A stretch of DNA of 64,000 nucleotides from CAMBRQ01 sp945870325 (GTDB lineage: Bacteria > Bacillota > Clostridia > Lachnospirales > Lachnospiraceae): assembly GCF_050313795.1 (NCBI RefSeq), contig NZ_JBNPMC010000001.1, positions 124,001-188,000 of the forward strand, written 5' to 3'. The position numbers and the translations under genes were made by a program. Positions within the stretch are counted from its first letter, which is position 1; the number at the start of each line of letters is the position of its first letter. This document shows, one piece after another, positions 18,781-29,852 of the stretch. The notes under the pieces were generated by a model. The model was given only the letters and a program-made list of their open reading frames with translations. It had not been told where the DNA came from and did no database searches.

Positions 18781-18866
18781 ATTGGTCTCTCCATCTTATT
18801 TCTTTATGAACCTGTTGACTGGTTACAGTGATAGATTTATCCTTTGTGATTATATTTTTCTGTCCA

Positions 18867-18893
18867 ATTTATGATAGTAATACTATCATAAAT
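18867..18893. promoter_or_regulatory. Candidate TetR operator: 27-bp perfect palindrome
   Basis: ATTTATGATAGTA and TACTATCATAAAT are exact reverse complements around a single central A. The site is in the divergent region between the TetR gene and carB, just upstream of a TATAAT in minus orientation, so binding would overlap the -35 region of the tetR promoter. Confidence 0.65.
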
Positions 18894-19049
18894 ATAAATA
18901 TTGCACAATATTTTTCTTTTACTTCTTTTTCTATTTAATCATTTTTACTTGATTCATTTTTTTATAAATTTTCATTTTTCTTTTTCTCAATTCTCCTATA
19001 TAATAGTAAAAGGAAATTTATAAGTATGTCGTATATTAGGAGGATACAA

Positions 19050-22274
<3,225 letters not shown>

Positions 22275-22301
22275 AAACATTGATTTTAAAAAGTTAGAAG
22301 T

Positions 22302-22610
22302 AAGGTGTACGGCAGAGAAGAGATGGATGGCGGTGCAGGACCGCCATCCATCTCCTCTCTGCCTGACAATCTTAGGTGGAACTTTTCATAATCAGTGGGA
22401 GATTCCATCGAGGATGCAAGAGGGAAGGAGTCTTTCCGGTAATGTATATGTAAATCGCTAAAGGAAACTATACACCTGAATCATCCACCTGATTCCTCCC
22501 AGAGAAGGTCCCTGTTCTCGGATGTGTCGGGTGCAAGCGTGAGTCATGGGTGGCTTGCGAAAGGCTCCGGTCGCCAGCCACCCATAACTCACACTTGCAC
22601 CGTCCCCTTT
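22302..22610. repeat. Palindromic four-way-junction element, medium copy (element BC)
   Basis: The left terminus GGTGTACGG (22304-22312) starts hairpin 1 with 24-nt arms (22311-22334 and 22340-22363, one mismatch, loop GCAGG). CTGACA (22363-22368) can pair with TGTCGG (22525-22530). Hairpin 2 has ~29-nt arms (22531-22559 and 22572-22600). The right terminus CCGTCCCCTT is a degenerate form of CCGTACACTT. Junction sequences match those of the copy at 27518-28483, while the arm sequences are unrelated. It fills the gap between the convergent carB and metQ genes and could act as a terminator for both. Confidence 0.65.
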
Positions 22611-22636
22611 CGATAACAAACTTTCCCTAAAGAAAT

Positions 22637-23497
22637 CTACTCTTCAAATGCAATTACTGCCCCATTATACTTCTCATCAATGAATTCCTTAATCTCATCG
22701 GATTTCAGAACCTTCACCAATGCCTGAATTCCTTCATTATCTTCATTTCCCTCTTTTACAGCAATAATATTCACATATGTCTTCGCTGCCTCAGAATCAG
22801 ACTTCTCATAAGCAATCGCGTCAGACTTCACAGAATATCCAGCCTCCAGTGCATAGTTACCATTCAACACTACAAAAGCAACCTCGTCTACTACTCTGGA
22901 TACCTGCGCTGCCTCTAACTCTTCAATCTTGATATCCTTTGGATTCTCTTCGATATCATTTACAGTTGCGTTCAGTCCGGCGCCATCCTTCAATGTAATC
23001 ACGCCATTGTCCTGCAGAAGGAGAAGCGCTCTCGCTTCGTTAGTTGTATCATTCGGTACTGCAATTGTATCTCCGCTTTCCAACTCGTCAAGGCTTTTCT
23101 TTGTTCCCGGATAGATACCAAATGGCTCATAGTGGATCTTTCCTGCATCTACCAGATGTGTTCCTTTCTCTTCATTAAAACTATCAAGATATGGTACATG
23201 CTGGAAATAATTTGCATCGAATTCGCCGCTTTCTACCACTTCATTTGGCTGAACATAGTCGTTAAATACGGTAACTTCCAGATCATATCCTTCTTTTTCC
23301 AATAGACCTTTGGCTTCCTCCAGAATCTCTGCATGAGGTGTCGCGGATGCCGCTACTGTAATTACCTTTGAGTCAGATCCGGAATCTATACCTGATTCTG
23401 CCTTAGAATCCTCTCCCTTGTCCTTGGAGCCGCATCCTGCCAATACTCCGATTGCTAATACACCTGCCAAAAATACTGTCAACACTCTTTTCTTCAT
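22637..23497 (-). CDS. metQ: Methionine ABC transporter substrate-binding lipoprotein
   Basis: A 286-residue NlpA-family lipoprotein. The signal peptide ends in the lipobox LAGC (VLAIGVLAGCGSKD), so it is anchored on the outer face of the membrane. The body (ITVAASATPHAEILEEAKGLLEKEGYDLEVTVFNDYVQPN, FDANYFQHVPYLDSFN) is typical of MetQ, which binds D/L-methionine. It is the last gene of metNIQ, 25 bp after metI. Confidence 0.93.
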   Translation of the reverse strand: MKKRVLTVFLAGVLAIGVLAGCGSKDKGEDSKAESGIDSGSDSKVITVAASATPHAEILEEAKGLLEKEGYDLEVTVFNDYVQPNEVVESGEFDANYFQHVPYLDSFNEEKGTHLVDAGKIHYEPFGIYPGTKKSLDELESGDTIAVPNDTTNEARALLLLQDNGVITLKDGAGLNATVNDIEENPKDIKIEELEAAQVSRVVDEVAFVVLNGNYALEAGYSVKSDAIAYEKSDSEAAKTYVNIIAVKEGNEDNEGIQALVKVLKSDEIKEFIDEKYNGAVIAFEE

Positions 23498-23522
23498 AAT
23501 ACATTTCCTCCTATTTTTGTTA

Positions 23523-24182
23523 TTATTTTCTTTTATCTAGATGAACAGACAATTTCATGCCAATTGTCTGGAATATTTGGACTAATACAATCAGTAATAC
23601 TACCGTAACTATCATGATTCCGGCTTCATAACGGTAATACCCATAACGGATCGCGATATCTCCAAGCCCGCCTCCACCGACGGTTCCTGCCATCGCTGAG
23701 TATCCAAGAATCGTACCAAGAGCAATGGTCACACCTACGATCAGAGAAGTTCTGGCTTCTACCAGAAGCACCTTGACCACAATTGTAAATGTGGATGCGC
23801 CCATAGATCTTGCGGCTTCAATCACCCCGGCATCCACTTCTCTAAGCGATGACTCCACCATGCGGGCGATAAACGGAATTGCTGCCACCACAAGGGGAAT
23901 GATGGTTGCCGTAGATCCATAACTCTTGCCCACGATCGCCCGGGTAAATGGAATCAGTACGATAAGCAGAATCAAGAACGGAACACTTCGCACGATATTT
24001 GCAATTACATCCAACAGTTTATACAGGAATGTGTTCGGCTTGATGCCATCCTTATCACTTATGGCAAGCAGAATTCCCATTGGAAGCCCGAATACATAAC
24101 CGAACAACGTCGATGCCAGCGTCATATACATTGTCTCACCAATTCCTATAATCAGCATCTCGATTACTTCACTACTAAACAT
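23523..24182 (-). CDS. metI: Methionine ABC transporter permease
   Basis: A 219-residue permease with five hydrophobic segments and the EAA loop (EAARSMGASTFTIVVKVLLVEARTSLIVG), as in MetI. It forms the membrane channel with MetN as ATPase. Its start overlaps the end of metN by 8 bp. Confidence 0.95.
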   Translation of the reverse strand: MFSSEVIEMLIIGIGETMYMTLASTLFGYVFGLPMGILLAISDKDGIKPNTFLYKLLDVIANIVRSVPFLILLIVLIPFTRAIVGKSYGSTATIIPLVVAAIPFIARMVESSLREVDAGVIEAARSMGASTFTIVVKVLLVEARTSLIVGVTIALGTILGYSAMAGTVGGGGLGDIAIRYGYYRYEAGIMIVTVVLLIVLVQIFQTIGMKLSVHLDKRK

Positions 24183-25206
24183 CTCCTGTCACCTCCTCAA
24201 TCTCCAGTCCTCTTTCCAATATGTAATCTTCAATCTCTTTTTGAATCTTCTTATCTGCAGGCAATCCCAGGATCATCTCTCCCTTAGCGATTCCACCCAC
24301 ATTCTTCGTGTCAGCCTTTAAGATATTCACCGCAGTTCCCATCTTAAGGACCATATTCGCAATCACCGGCTCGAATGCAGAATTTTCCGAGAATACAATT
24401 CGGATTTTCTTATCTTCCATCAACTGATCTTTTAATGCGGACTCATTTGAGACTCTCTCTCCATCAATATCACGAAGGATTAACTCTCTTGCTTCTTTCG
24501 TCTTCGGATGGCTGAAAATGTCTTCTACTGATCCATGCTCTCTAATCTGTCCTTGTGACATAATCGCCACTTGATTGCAGATCTTACGGATTACGGACAT
24601 CTGATGCGTAATAATCACAATCGTAATTCCAAACTGTCTGTTAATATCTCCAAGCAGATCCAGGATCGCTGCAGTCGTCTGTGGATCTAAGGCGCTGGTC
24701 GCCTCGTCACACAGCAGGATTCTCGGATCAGATGCCAGCGCTCTTGCAATAGCAACTCTTTGTTTCTGACCACCTGACAGTTGTGCCGGATATGCCAATT
24801 CCTTTTCCTCTAGACCTACAATCTCCAGAAGTTCCTTGGCTCTCTTGCGCGCCTCTTTTTTCTTAACTCCCTGGATCAATAGTGGGAAACACACATTGTC
24901 CACTACATTCTTCTGCATCAGCAGATTAAAATGCTGGAAGATCATTGCAATGTCTTTCCTCTGCTTCAACAATTCCTTCTCTTTCATGCCTCCAAGTTCC
25001 TTGCCTTCGATCCACACTTCTCCGACCGTCGGCTTCTCCAGGTAGTTCAAACATCGTACCAGCGTACTCTTGCCTGCTCCGGACATTCCGATGATTCCAT
25101 AGATATCACCTTGTTCAATCTCAAGATTGATATCTTGCAGGGCATCAACTTTTACATCCTTTGAAGTAAATGATTTTGAAAGATGTCTTACTTCAATCTG
25201 TGCCAT
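24175..25206 (-). CDS. metN: Methionine ABC transporter ATP-binding protein
   Basis: A 343-residue ATPase with Walker A GMSGAGKSTL, signature LSGGQKQRVAIARAL, Walker B ILLCDEATSALDP and H-loop IITHQ. The C-terminal ~90 residues are the NIL domain that senses intracellular methionine (RIVFSENSAFEPVIANMVLKMGTAVNILKADTKNVGGIAKGEMILGL). The start at 25206 (MAQIEVRHLSKSF) follows GGGGAAGGAAT. Expression is probably governed by the leader upstream: a Met-rich peptide ORF and an intrinsic terminator between promoter and metN. Confidence 0.95.
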   Translation of the reverse strand: MAQIEVRHLSKSFTSKDVKVDALQDINLEIEQGDIYGIIGMSGAGKSTLVRCLNYLEKPTVGEVWIEGKELGGMKEKELLKQRKDIAMIFQHFNLLMQKNVVDNVCFPLLIQGVKKKEARKRAKELLEIVGLEEKELAYPAQLSGGQKQRVAIARALASDPRILLCDEATSALDPQTTAAILDLLGDINRQFGITIVIITHQMSVIRKICNQVAIMSQGQIREHGSVEDIFSHPKTKEARELILRDIDGERVSNESALKDQLMEDKKIRIVFSENSAFEPVIANMVLKMGTAVNILKADTKNVGGIAKGEMILGLPADKKIQKEIEDYILERGLEIEEVTGDV

Positions 25207-25359
25207 ATTCCTTCCCCTTTCTCTGCATTGCACTTTACTTATTTTGAATTCAATATTCTATCTGAGATTCCGACATATCGGGTATATTTTTGTATAATAG
25301 AACTTTCCTTCATGCCCTCAGACTCTGCCACCAATCGTTCTCTTCCGATAAAAGCCAAC

Positions 25360-25392
25360 AAAAAAAGAACAAGTACACGTCGTACCTGTTCC
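25360..25392 (-). terminator. Intrinsic terminator in the metNIQ leader (attenuator)
   Basis: In minus-strand RNA, GAACAGGTAC (25391-25382) pairs with GTACTTGTTC (25376-25367) around a five-base loop and is followed at once by seven U (25366-25360). It lies 44 nt after the stop codon of the Met-rich leader ORF and ~150 nt before metN, the position of a transcription attenuator. Confidence 0.8.
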
Positions 25393-25435
25393 TCATACTC
25401 TATCTTACACGATTCAAAAATAGTATATGTTAAAA

Positions 25436-25555
25436 TCAGATAATTCGACGCATACGCAAATAAGCCATGTTCATCATGCACATCATGCACATGTTTACAC
25501 AGCCTACCATCATCATCATATTCTGATTCGTATTCTGATGATTAAACGTCTTCAT
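25436..25555 (-). CDS. Methionine-rich leader peptide of the metNIQ operon
   Basis: A 39-codon ORF with ATG at 25555 preceded by AAAGGAG seven bases upstream. The peptide has 12 Met and 3 Cys in 39 residues, concentrated in MMMMVGCVNMCMMCMMNM, and ends YLRMRRII. A promoter lies directly upstream and an intrinsic terminator directly downstream, with metN next. This is the layout of amino-acid attenuators such as trpL or hisL, here with methionine as the sensed residue. Ribosome stalling on the Met run would be expected to favour read-through. A copper- or metal-binding peptide is an alternative reading, but the position before a methionine transporter favours attenuation. Confidence 0.75.
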   Translation of the reverse strand: MKTFNHQNTNQNMMMMVGCVNMCMMCMMNMAYLRMRRII

Positions 25556-25597
25556 ATCTGATCTCCTTTCTTGCCGTAATCTCTAAATATGTTCTGT

Positions 25598-25626
25598 ATC
25601 TTAAACTAATTCGCAGAAGTTGTCAA
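25598..25626 (-). promoter_or_regulatory. Sigma-A promoter of the metNIQ leader
   Basis: In minus orientation TTGACA (25626-25621) and TAAGAT (25603-25598) are 17 bp apart. The -35 overlaps the last codons of the upstream transporter gene. The expected transcript start near 25591 leaves a ~35-nt 5' end before the leader ORF. Confidence 0.75.
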
Positions 25627-27318
25627 GACTTTTTCTCCAATATGACCAAAATAATCTAATTTCACTTGCCCCAGAGCGGCATCTGCAATATTCACACAGC
25701 TGCCTCCCATACGGTCAATATTCCGCAGAATCTCATTAAACGGTACGGTAAGGCTTGCCTCGCATTTACCCTTTCCGACGCGGTTCATATGCGCTTTCTT
25801 CATGCTGATATCCAAAGCCATGACCTTCTCTTTCTTCTTAAGGATCTTCTTCGCATTCTCAAGATCGCCAGTCATCATTACCTGTAGGGCTTCTGCGTAC
25901 ATATTTTCAATGATATTCAGGCTCTTCTCCAGATCTTTCATGGCATCTTTGGAATATTTATATTTCTTCTCAATCTTATCTTGTATAGAATTCGACACCT
26001 CTGCACACAATGCTCCGATACGGTCAATATCGCCCAGAACATACATCATCCCTGCCGTCTGCGTTGCCTGTTCCTCTGTAAGCACTCCGGCAGCGAACAG
26101 ATCCGTCAGATAATCCGTTATCTTTCCATCCAGGCTTCGGACAAACTCCGCTTCTTTCAGAATCTCACGAATTACTTCCCGGTCTTCCTTCTTAACTGCC
26201 TTCACAAGGTTCTGAAGCATCTCATCTACAATTCTGCTGCACCGGATTACTTCTCCTGCAACAAGCTGCAGGGCTGCCGCAGGCTGACTGATTAATTTCT
26301 CATCCAGATAGAATGCATCTGCAGGGTTCGTTGCTGCCTGCTTACCTTCCGGGATAATGCGCATGACACTCTTCACCATGAGCCAGATCATCGGAATCCA
26401 CAAAAGCGTCATCACAACATTGAAGGTTGTATGAGCGTTGGCAATCTGTCTGGAGATCACCTCTACCTCCGGTCCCTTCGGCGATATCCACTGGATGAAA
26501 CGGGCAAATGGATTCACGAACCAGATGAAAAGCAGACATCCTGATATGTTAAAGGTACAGTGTGCAACTGCCGTACGTTTTGCATCCTTCGATTGTCCGA
26601 CACTCGCCAGCAGAGCTGTAATCGTCGTACCGATATTATCACCAAGCAGAATCGGGATCGCTCCTGTAAGTCCCAGAATGCTGGTTACTCCATCAGGTCC
26701 TGGCTGCGTGGCAAAGTTTTGGAGCACCGCAATCGTCGCACTACTGCTCTGTACCACTAGCGTCATCAGTGTACCGACAGCAACTCCCAGTATCGGAATG
26801 TCCGCCACTTTTGCAATCATATCCGTGAATACCGGGCTGGATGCCAAAGGCTCCATCACATTTCCCATAGTCTCAATTCCCAAGAACAACAAACCAAACG
26901 CAAAGATTGTCTGCCCGATGTTCTTAGCCTTCTGGGATTTCGAAATAAACGAGATAATAAAGCCCACGAAAATAATCGCATATATGTAGTCACTCAGTTT
27001 AAACGCAATAATCTGCGCTGTCATCGTAGTACCAATATTCGCTCCCAGTATGATGGATATTGCCTGCGGAAGATTCATAAGCCCCGCGCTTACGAATCCA
27101 ATCGTCATTACAGTTGTCGCACTGCTGCTCTGCAGCACGGCAGTTGTCAACGCACCCGCTAACACTCCCATAATGGGATTCTTCGTTAGCAGCGCAAGAA
27201 TACTCTTCATCCTCTCTCCGGCTGCTTTCTGAAGACATTCACTCATCATATTCATCCCAAAGATGAACACAGCCAGACCACCTAATAATCCAAATGCTAT
27301 CTCTAATGTACCGTTCAT
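25606..27318 (-). CDS. Na/Pi cotransporter family protein with PhoU-like domain
   Basis: A 570-residue protein. The N-terminal ~330 residues hold two copies of the Na/Pi cotransporter repeat with the QSSSATT motifs (TTAVLQSSSATTVMTIGFVSAGLM and VVQSSSATIAVLQNFA), which mark sodium-dependent phosphate carriers. The C-terminal ~200 residues (VIRCSRIVDEMLQNLVKAVKKEDREVIREILKEAEFVRSLDGKITDYL...) are PhoU-like helices. The start at 27318 (MNGTLEIAFGLLGG) follows GAGGAGAGGGAT; a longer reading to 27429 has no ribosome binding site and adds an unlikely N-terminus. It probably imports phosphate with Na+, coupled to a regulatory domain. Confidence 0.9.
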   Translation of the reverse strand: MNGTLEIAFGLLGGLAVFIFGMNMMSECLQKAAGERMKSILALLTKNPIMGVLAGALTTAVLQSSSATTVMTIGFVSAGLMNLPQAISIILGANIGTTMTAQIIAFKLSDYIYAIIFVGFIISFISKSQKAKNIGQTIFAFGLLFLGIETMGNVMEPLASSPVFTDMIAKVADIPILGVAVGTLMTLVVQSSSATIAVLQNFATQPGPDGVTSILGLTGAIPILLGDNIGTTITALLASVGQSKDAKRTAVAHCTFNISGCLLFIWFVNPFARFIQWISPKGPEVEVISRQIANAHTTFNVVMTLLWIPMIWLMVKSVMRIIPEGKQAATNPADAFYLDEKLISQPAAALQLVAGEVIRCSRIVDEMLQNLVKAVKKEDREVIREILKEAEFVRSLDGKITDYLTDLFAAGVLTEEQATQTAGMMYVLGDIDRIGALCAEVSNSIQDKIEKKYKYSKDAMKDLEKSLNIIENMYAEALQVMMTGDLENAKKILKKKEKVMALDISMKKAHMNRVGKGKCEASLTVPFNEILRNIDRMGGSCVNIADAALGQVKLDYFGHIGEKVLTTSAN

Positions 27319-27517
27319 ATCCCTCTCCTCAATTATTATAAGTATCGCACCTTTGGCCACAGACACGGCAGTCGCCTGCAGCCATGGTATTAATGTAGCG
27401 TATTTATGTAAATTCAACGGTACTCTCATTGTAAAATCTATGTAAAATGTGAAGTTTGTATCTGGTTTTTGGAAAGTATATGTAAAGTGGGAAGTTTGTT
27501 CGTGAAGAATAGGTCTT

Positions 27518-28483
27518 AAGATGTACGGCAGAGAGGGACAGTATGGCAGTTCATATCCGACTCCAATCGCCTACAATTCGTAGGTTCAAAAGAGGTCTGG
27601 AATCAGGAATCGAATGTAATCGTCGGAGAAAATCTGAAAGATTTTTCCGACTCAGACATTCTTGAATTCTGTGCTTGTGGCACAGAATTATCCTGATTTC
27701 AGACCTCTTTTTTACCAACGGATTGTACGGCTCTTCTACGGACATGAACTGCCATACTGCCCCTCTCTGCCTGACATTCTTATGTGTGACTCTTCATGAA
27801 CTGTGAGGATTCCTGACTGGGGGGGGTGCGTGGGGCACGGTGTTGGCTAAATAACAGATTGGAAATGGAACGGATGTGAGGGAGAACTGGGCGAGTGATC
27901 GCTTTATATATTGGAATTGTGTTGACTGGAATGTATATGTATTATGAAGTAAACAGGAGTTTTGTGATTAAGACATAAATTAGTGCAGGGAATATGCTTT
28001 ACATATAATTTTTCATCATTGCATACCGTAGAACAATCCTTTTTGAGCAAAGTATGCAAGCATGCATAGCCTGAACCCAAATTACATACTGCTCTCTTTA
28101 CCCACCCACTCTGTTATCTTCCATAAAGTGCTTCTCCACGTACACACTCTGTTATCTATCCAAAACGTTCCACACGCATCTCCGCCGGAATCCCCCACTA
28201 GAGAAAATCCCGAGTACACGGGGATGTCAGGTGCAAGGGCAGGGAAGTTGTGGGCTGTGGCCGTATCATAAGCCCTAGACCTCGTTGCAGAAAAAGATAC
28301 CGTCAGTTCGTGCGAAACCAGGACCACAAGTCCTGGTTTCGAGGGCATCTGAGTCGTAAGGCCATCAAGGGCTTACAGCGAATATGCCCGGTTAGAACGG
28401 ACGGTATCTTTTTCTGTTACGAGGTCTTAGCGAAATGATCCGATTGCAGCCCACGACTTCCCTGCCCTTGCACCGTACACTTC
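27518..28483. repeat. Giant palindromic four-way-junction element, long copy (element ED)
   Basis: TGTACGG (27522-27528) pairs with CCGTACA (28473-28479). Hairpin 1 has 28-nt arms (27527-27554 and 27744-27771, one mismatch) and is extended by inner stems, including AATTCTGTG/CACAGAATT and GTCGGA/TCCGAC. CTGACAT (27771-27777) pairs with ATGTCAG (28224-28230). GTGAGGATTCC (27803-27813) can pair with GGAATCCCCCAC (28187-28198). Hairpin 2 has 27-nt arms (28231-28257 and 28447-28473), a second stem (TAGACCTCGTTGCAG with its partner near 28420-28433), and inner hairpins including a perfect CGAAACCAGGAC/GTCCTGGTTTCG. This covers the ~1.2 kb gene-free gap between the Na/Pi gene and the thi promoter. 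No convincing ORF lies in it. Confidence 0.7.
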
Positions 28484-28512
28484 CTACACTCACTTTTCTC
28501 CCTAAATTCCCA

Positions 28513-28541
28513 TTGACAAATCCCCCCACCCCTTTTATACT
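28513..28541 (+). promoter_or_regulatory. Sigma-A promoter of the thiamine operon
   Basis: TTGACA (28513-28518) and TATACT (28536-28541) are separated by 17 bp and lie directly in front of the TPP riboswitch. Confidence 0.8.
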
Positions 28542-28555
28542 GTAAATTGTAAATA

Positions 28556-28645
28556 CAACTGGGGAGCTTATCGCATAGGCTGAGAGGAAGTTGACAACTT
28601 CGACCCACATACCTGATTTGGATAATGCCAACGTAGGAAACGTAT
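28556..28645 (+). ncRNA. TPP riboswitch (THI element)
   Basis: The conserved thi-box is readable: GGGGAGC near the 5' end, GGCTGAGAGG, then CGACCCACATACCTGATTTG, GATAATGCCAACGTAGG and closing AAACG. These are the two TPP-binding arms (CUGAGA and ACCUGAUCUGGAUAAUGCCAGCG type). It precedes thiS-thiF-thiG-thiH-thiE and would shut the operon off when thiamine pyrophosphate is plentiful, through the terminator that follows. Confidence 0.95.
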
Positions 28646-28672
28646 ACTCAACGAATATAGACATGAGAATGC

Positions 28673-28701
28673 GGGAGATGCTTTGGCGTCTCTCTTTTTT
28701 T
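28673..28701 (+). terminator. Riboswitch expression-platform terminator
   Basis: GAGATGC and GCGTCTC form a stem (one G-U pair) around a short loop, followed by seven T (28695-28701). It is 28 nt downstream of the TPP aptamer. Confidence 0.85.
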
Positions 28702-28754
28702 CTAATCAGGATTTACATTGAACAAATACATATAGAGATGTTGAGAGTGAGCGC

Positions 28755-28808
28755 GAGTTCATGAAGGGGTGCACCACCACGGGTGTATTACTTTGTGAAC
28801 TCTTTTTT
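28755..28808 (+). terminator. Second terminator-like structure before thiS
   Basis: GAGTTCA...AAG (28755-28766) pairs with CTTTGTGAACTC (28791-28802), enclosing an inner stem GTGCACC/GGTGTAT, and is followed by six T (28803-28808). It sits between the riboswitch terminator and thiS, about 100 bp before the thiS ATG. It may give a second level of control or a processing site. Confidence 0.65.
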
Positions 28809-28905
28809 GTTGGAATTATGCATATACACCTACAGAATTTGCCACCGTCAATTCCCTTCGAATGCTTTGGCTACTCATCTGCATCTCTAAAAAAGGAGGT
28901 GCACA

Positions 28906-29103
28906 ATGATTACTGTAAACGGACAGGATGTAATACTTAATCAGCCCATTACCGTAGCTGAATATCTTAGGCAGCACCAATACCAGATCAATCGTATCGC
29001 AGTTGAGATGAACGGTGCTATCCTTCCCAAATCCCAGTATACATCCGTTATTCTAAAGGATGGAGACAAACTGGAAGTAGTAAGTTTCGTAGGAGGCGGC
29101 TAG
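28906..29103 (+). CDS. thiS: Sulfur carrier protein ThiS
   Basis: A 65-residue ubiquitin-like protein (MITVNGQDVILNQPITVAEYLRQ) ending VVSFVGGG. The terminal glycine is the site of adenylation and thiocarboxylate formation, which delivers sulfur to the thiazole. AAAGGAGG precedes the ATG. First gene of the thi operon. Confidence 0.93.
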   Translation: MITVNGQDVILNQPITVAEYLRQHQYQINRIAVEMNGAILPKSQYTSVILKDGDKLEVVSFVGGG

Positions 29104-29163
29104 ATTACAGTATATAAGACACAACGACCCCGACTATATAATAGCAGATTGGAGGCAACTTAA

Positions 29164-29802
29164 TTGAATTCTTTTACCAAAGAACAGATCTACAATGCTT
29201 TAAATGAACGTCACTCTCCCGAGACACAAGCACTTCTCTCTCAGGGAAATGTTGCCGTTGCAGGACTGGGCGGCCTTGGTTCCAATATCGCATACGCGCT
29301 CGCCCGGATTGGAGTCGGACATCTGCATCTGATTGATTTTGATGTGGTAGATCTTACAAACCTCAACCGCCAGCAATACTTTATGGAACACGTCGGCATG
29401 TACAAAACAGATGCACTAAAATCCCTGCTTCTTAAGATCAATCCTTACCTGGACATCCGAACAGACTGCATCCAGGTAACGCAAGACAACCTTCAGGAAT
29501 TATTCCAGAATGATGCTATCATCTGCGAAGCCTTCGATCATCCGGAAGCAAAAGCAATACTTGTAAATGGCATATTGGAACATTTCCCCGATAAGCGGTT
29601 GGTGGCTGCTTCCGGGATGGCTGGATACGAGAGCAGCAATTCCATACATACCCGACGTATCACTCGCAATTTCTATCTCTGTGGTGACGAGACAACAGAA
29701 TCCACCTACGGAAGAGGGCTTATGGCACCACGGGTTGCCATCTGCGCTTCCCATCAAGCAAATATGATTACACGGCTGATTCTTGGAGAAGAAGAACCTT
29801 GA
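29164..29802 (+). CDS. thiF: ThiS adenylyltransferase ThiF
   Basis: A 212-residue E1-like enzyme. The nucleotide-binding motif is VAGLGGLGSNIAYALARIGVGHLHLIDFDVVDLTNLNRQQY, with the catalytic Arg/Gln of NRQQ. The start is a TTG at 29164 spaced behind GGAGG at 29152-29156; no ATG lies nearby in frame. This is the short ThiF form common in clostridia. It activates the ThiS C-terminus as the acyl adenylate. Confidence 0.9.
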   Translation: MNSFTKEQIYNALNERHSPETQALLSQGNVAVAGLGGLGSNIAYALARIGVGHLHLIDFDVVDLTNLNRQQYFMEHVGMYKTDALKSLLLKINPYLDIRTDCIQVTQDNLQELFQNDAIICEAFDHPEAKAILVNGILEHFPDKRLVAASGMAGYESSNSIHTRRITRNFYLCGDETTESTYGRGLMAPRVAICASHQANMITRLILGEEEP

Positions 29803-29852
29803 TTGCCAGGTTGTAACTTATAACTTATAACAAAAAGAAAGAAGGACATATT

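Noticed and set aside
25239..25490. 83-residue minus-strand ORF in the metN leader
   Set aside because: It crosses the terminator stem and overlaps the Met-rich ORF in another frame, and it has no ribosome binding site. The 39-codon ORF has the better signals.
25207..25600. SAM riboswitch or Met T-box before metN
   Set aside because: The conserved S-box core and the T-box AGGGTGG sequence are absent, and the leader is short with a coding ORF instead.
28082..28664. Minus-strand ORFs of 60-90 residues across 28.1-28.6 kb
   Set aside because: They lie in the palindromic element and the TPP riboswitch and follow their inverted repeats; there is no ribosome binding site or recognisable protein pattern.
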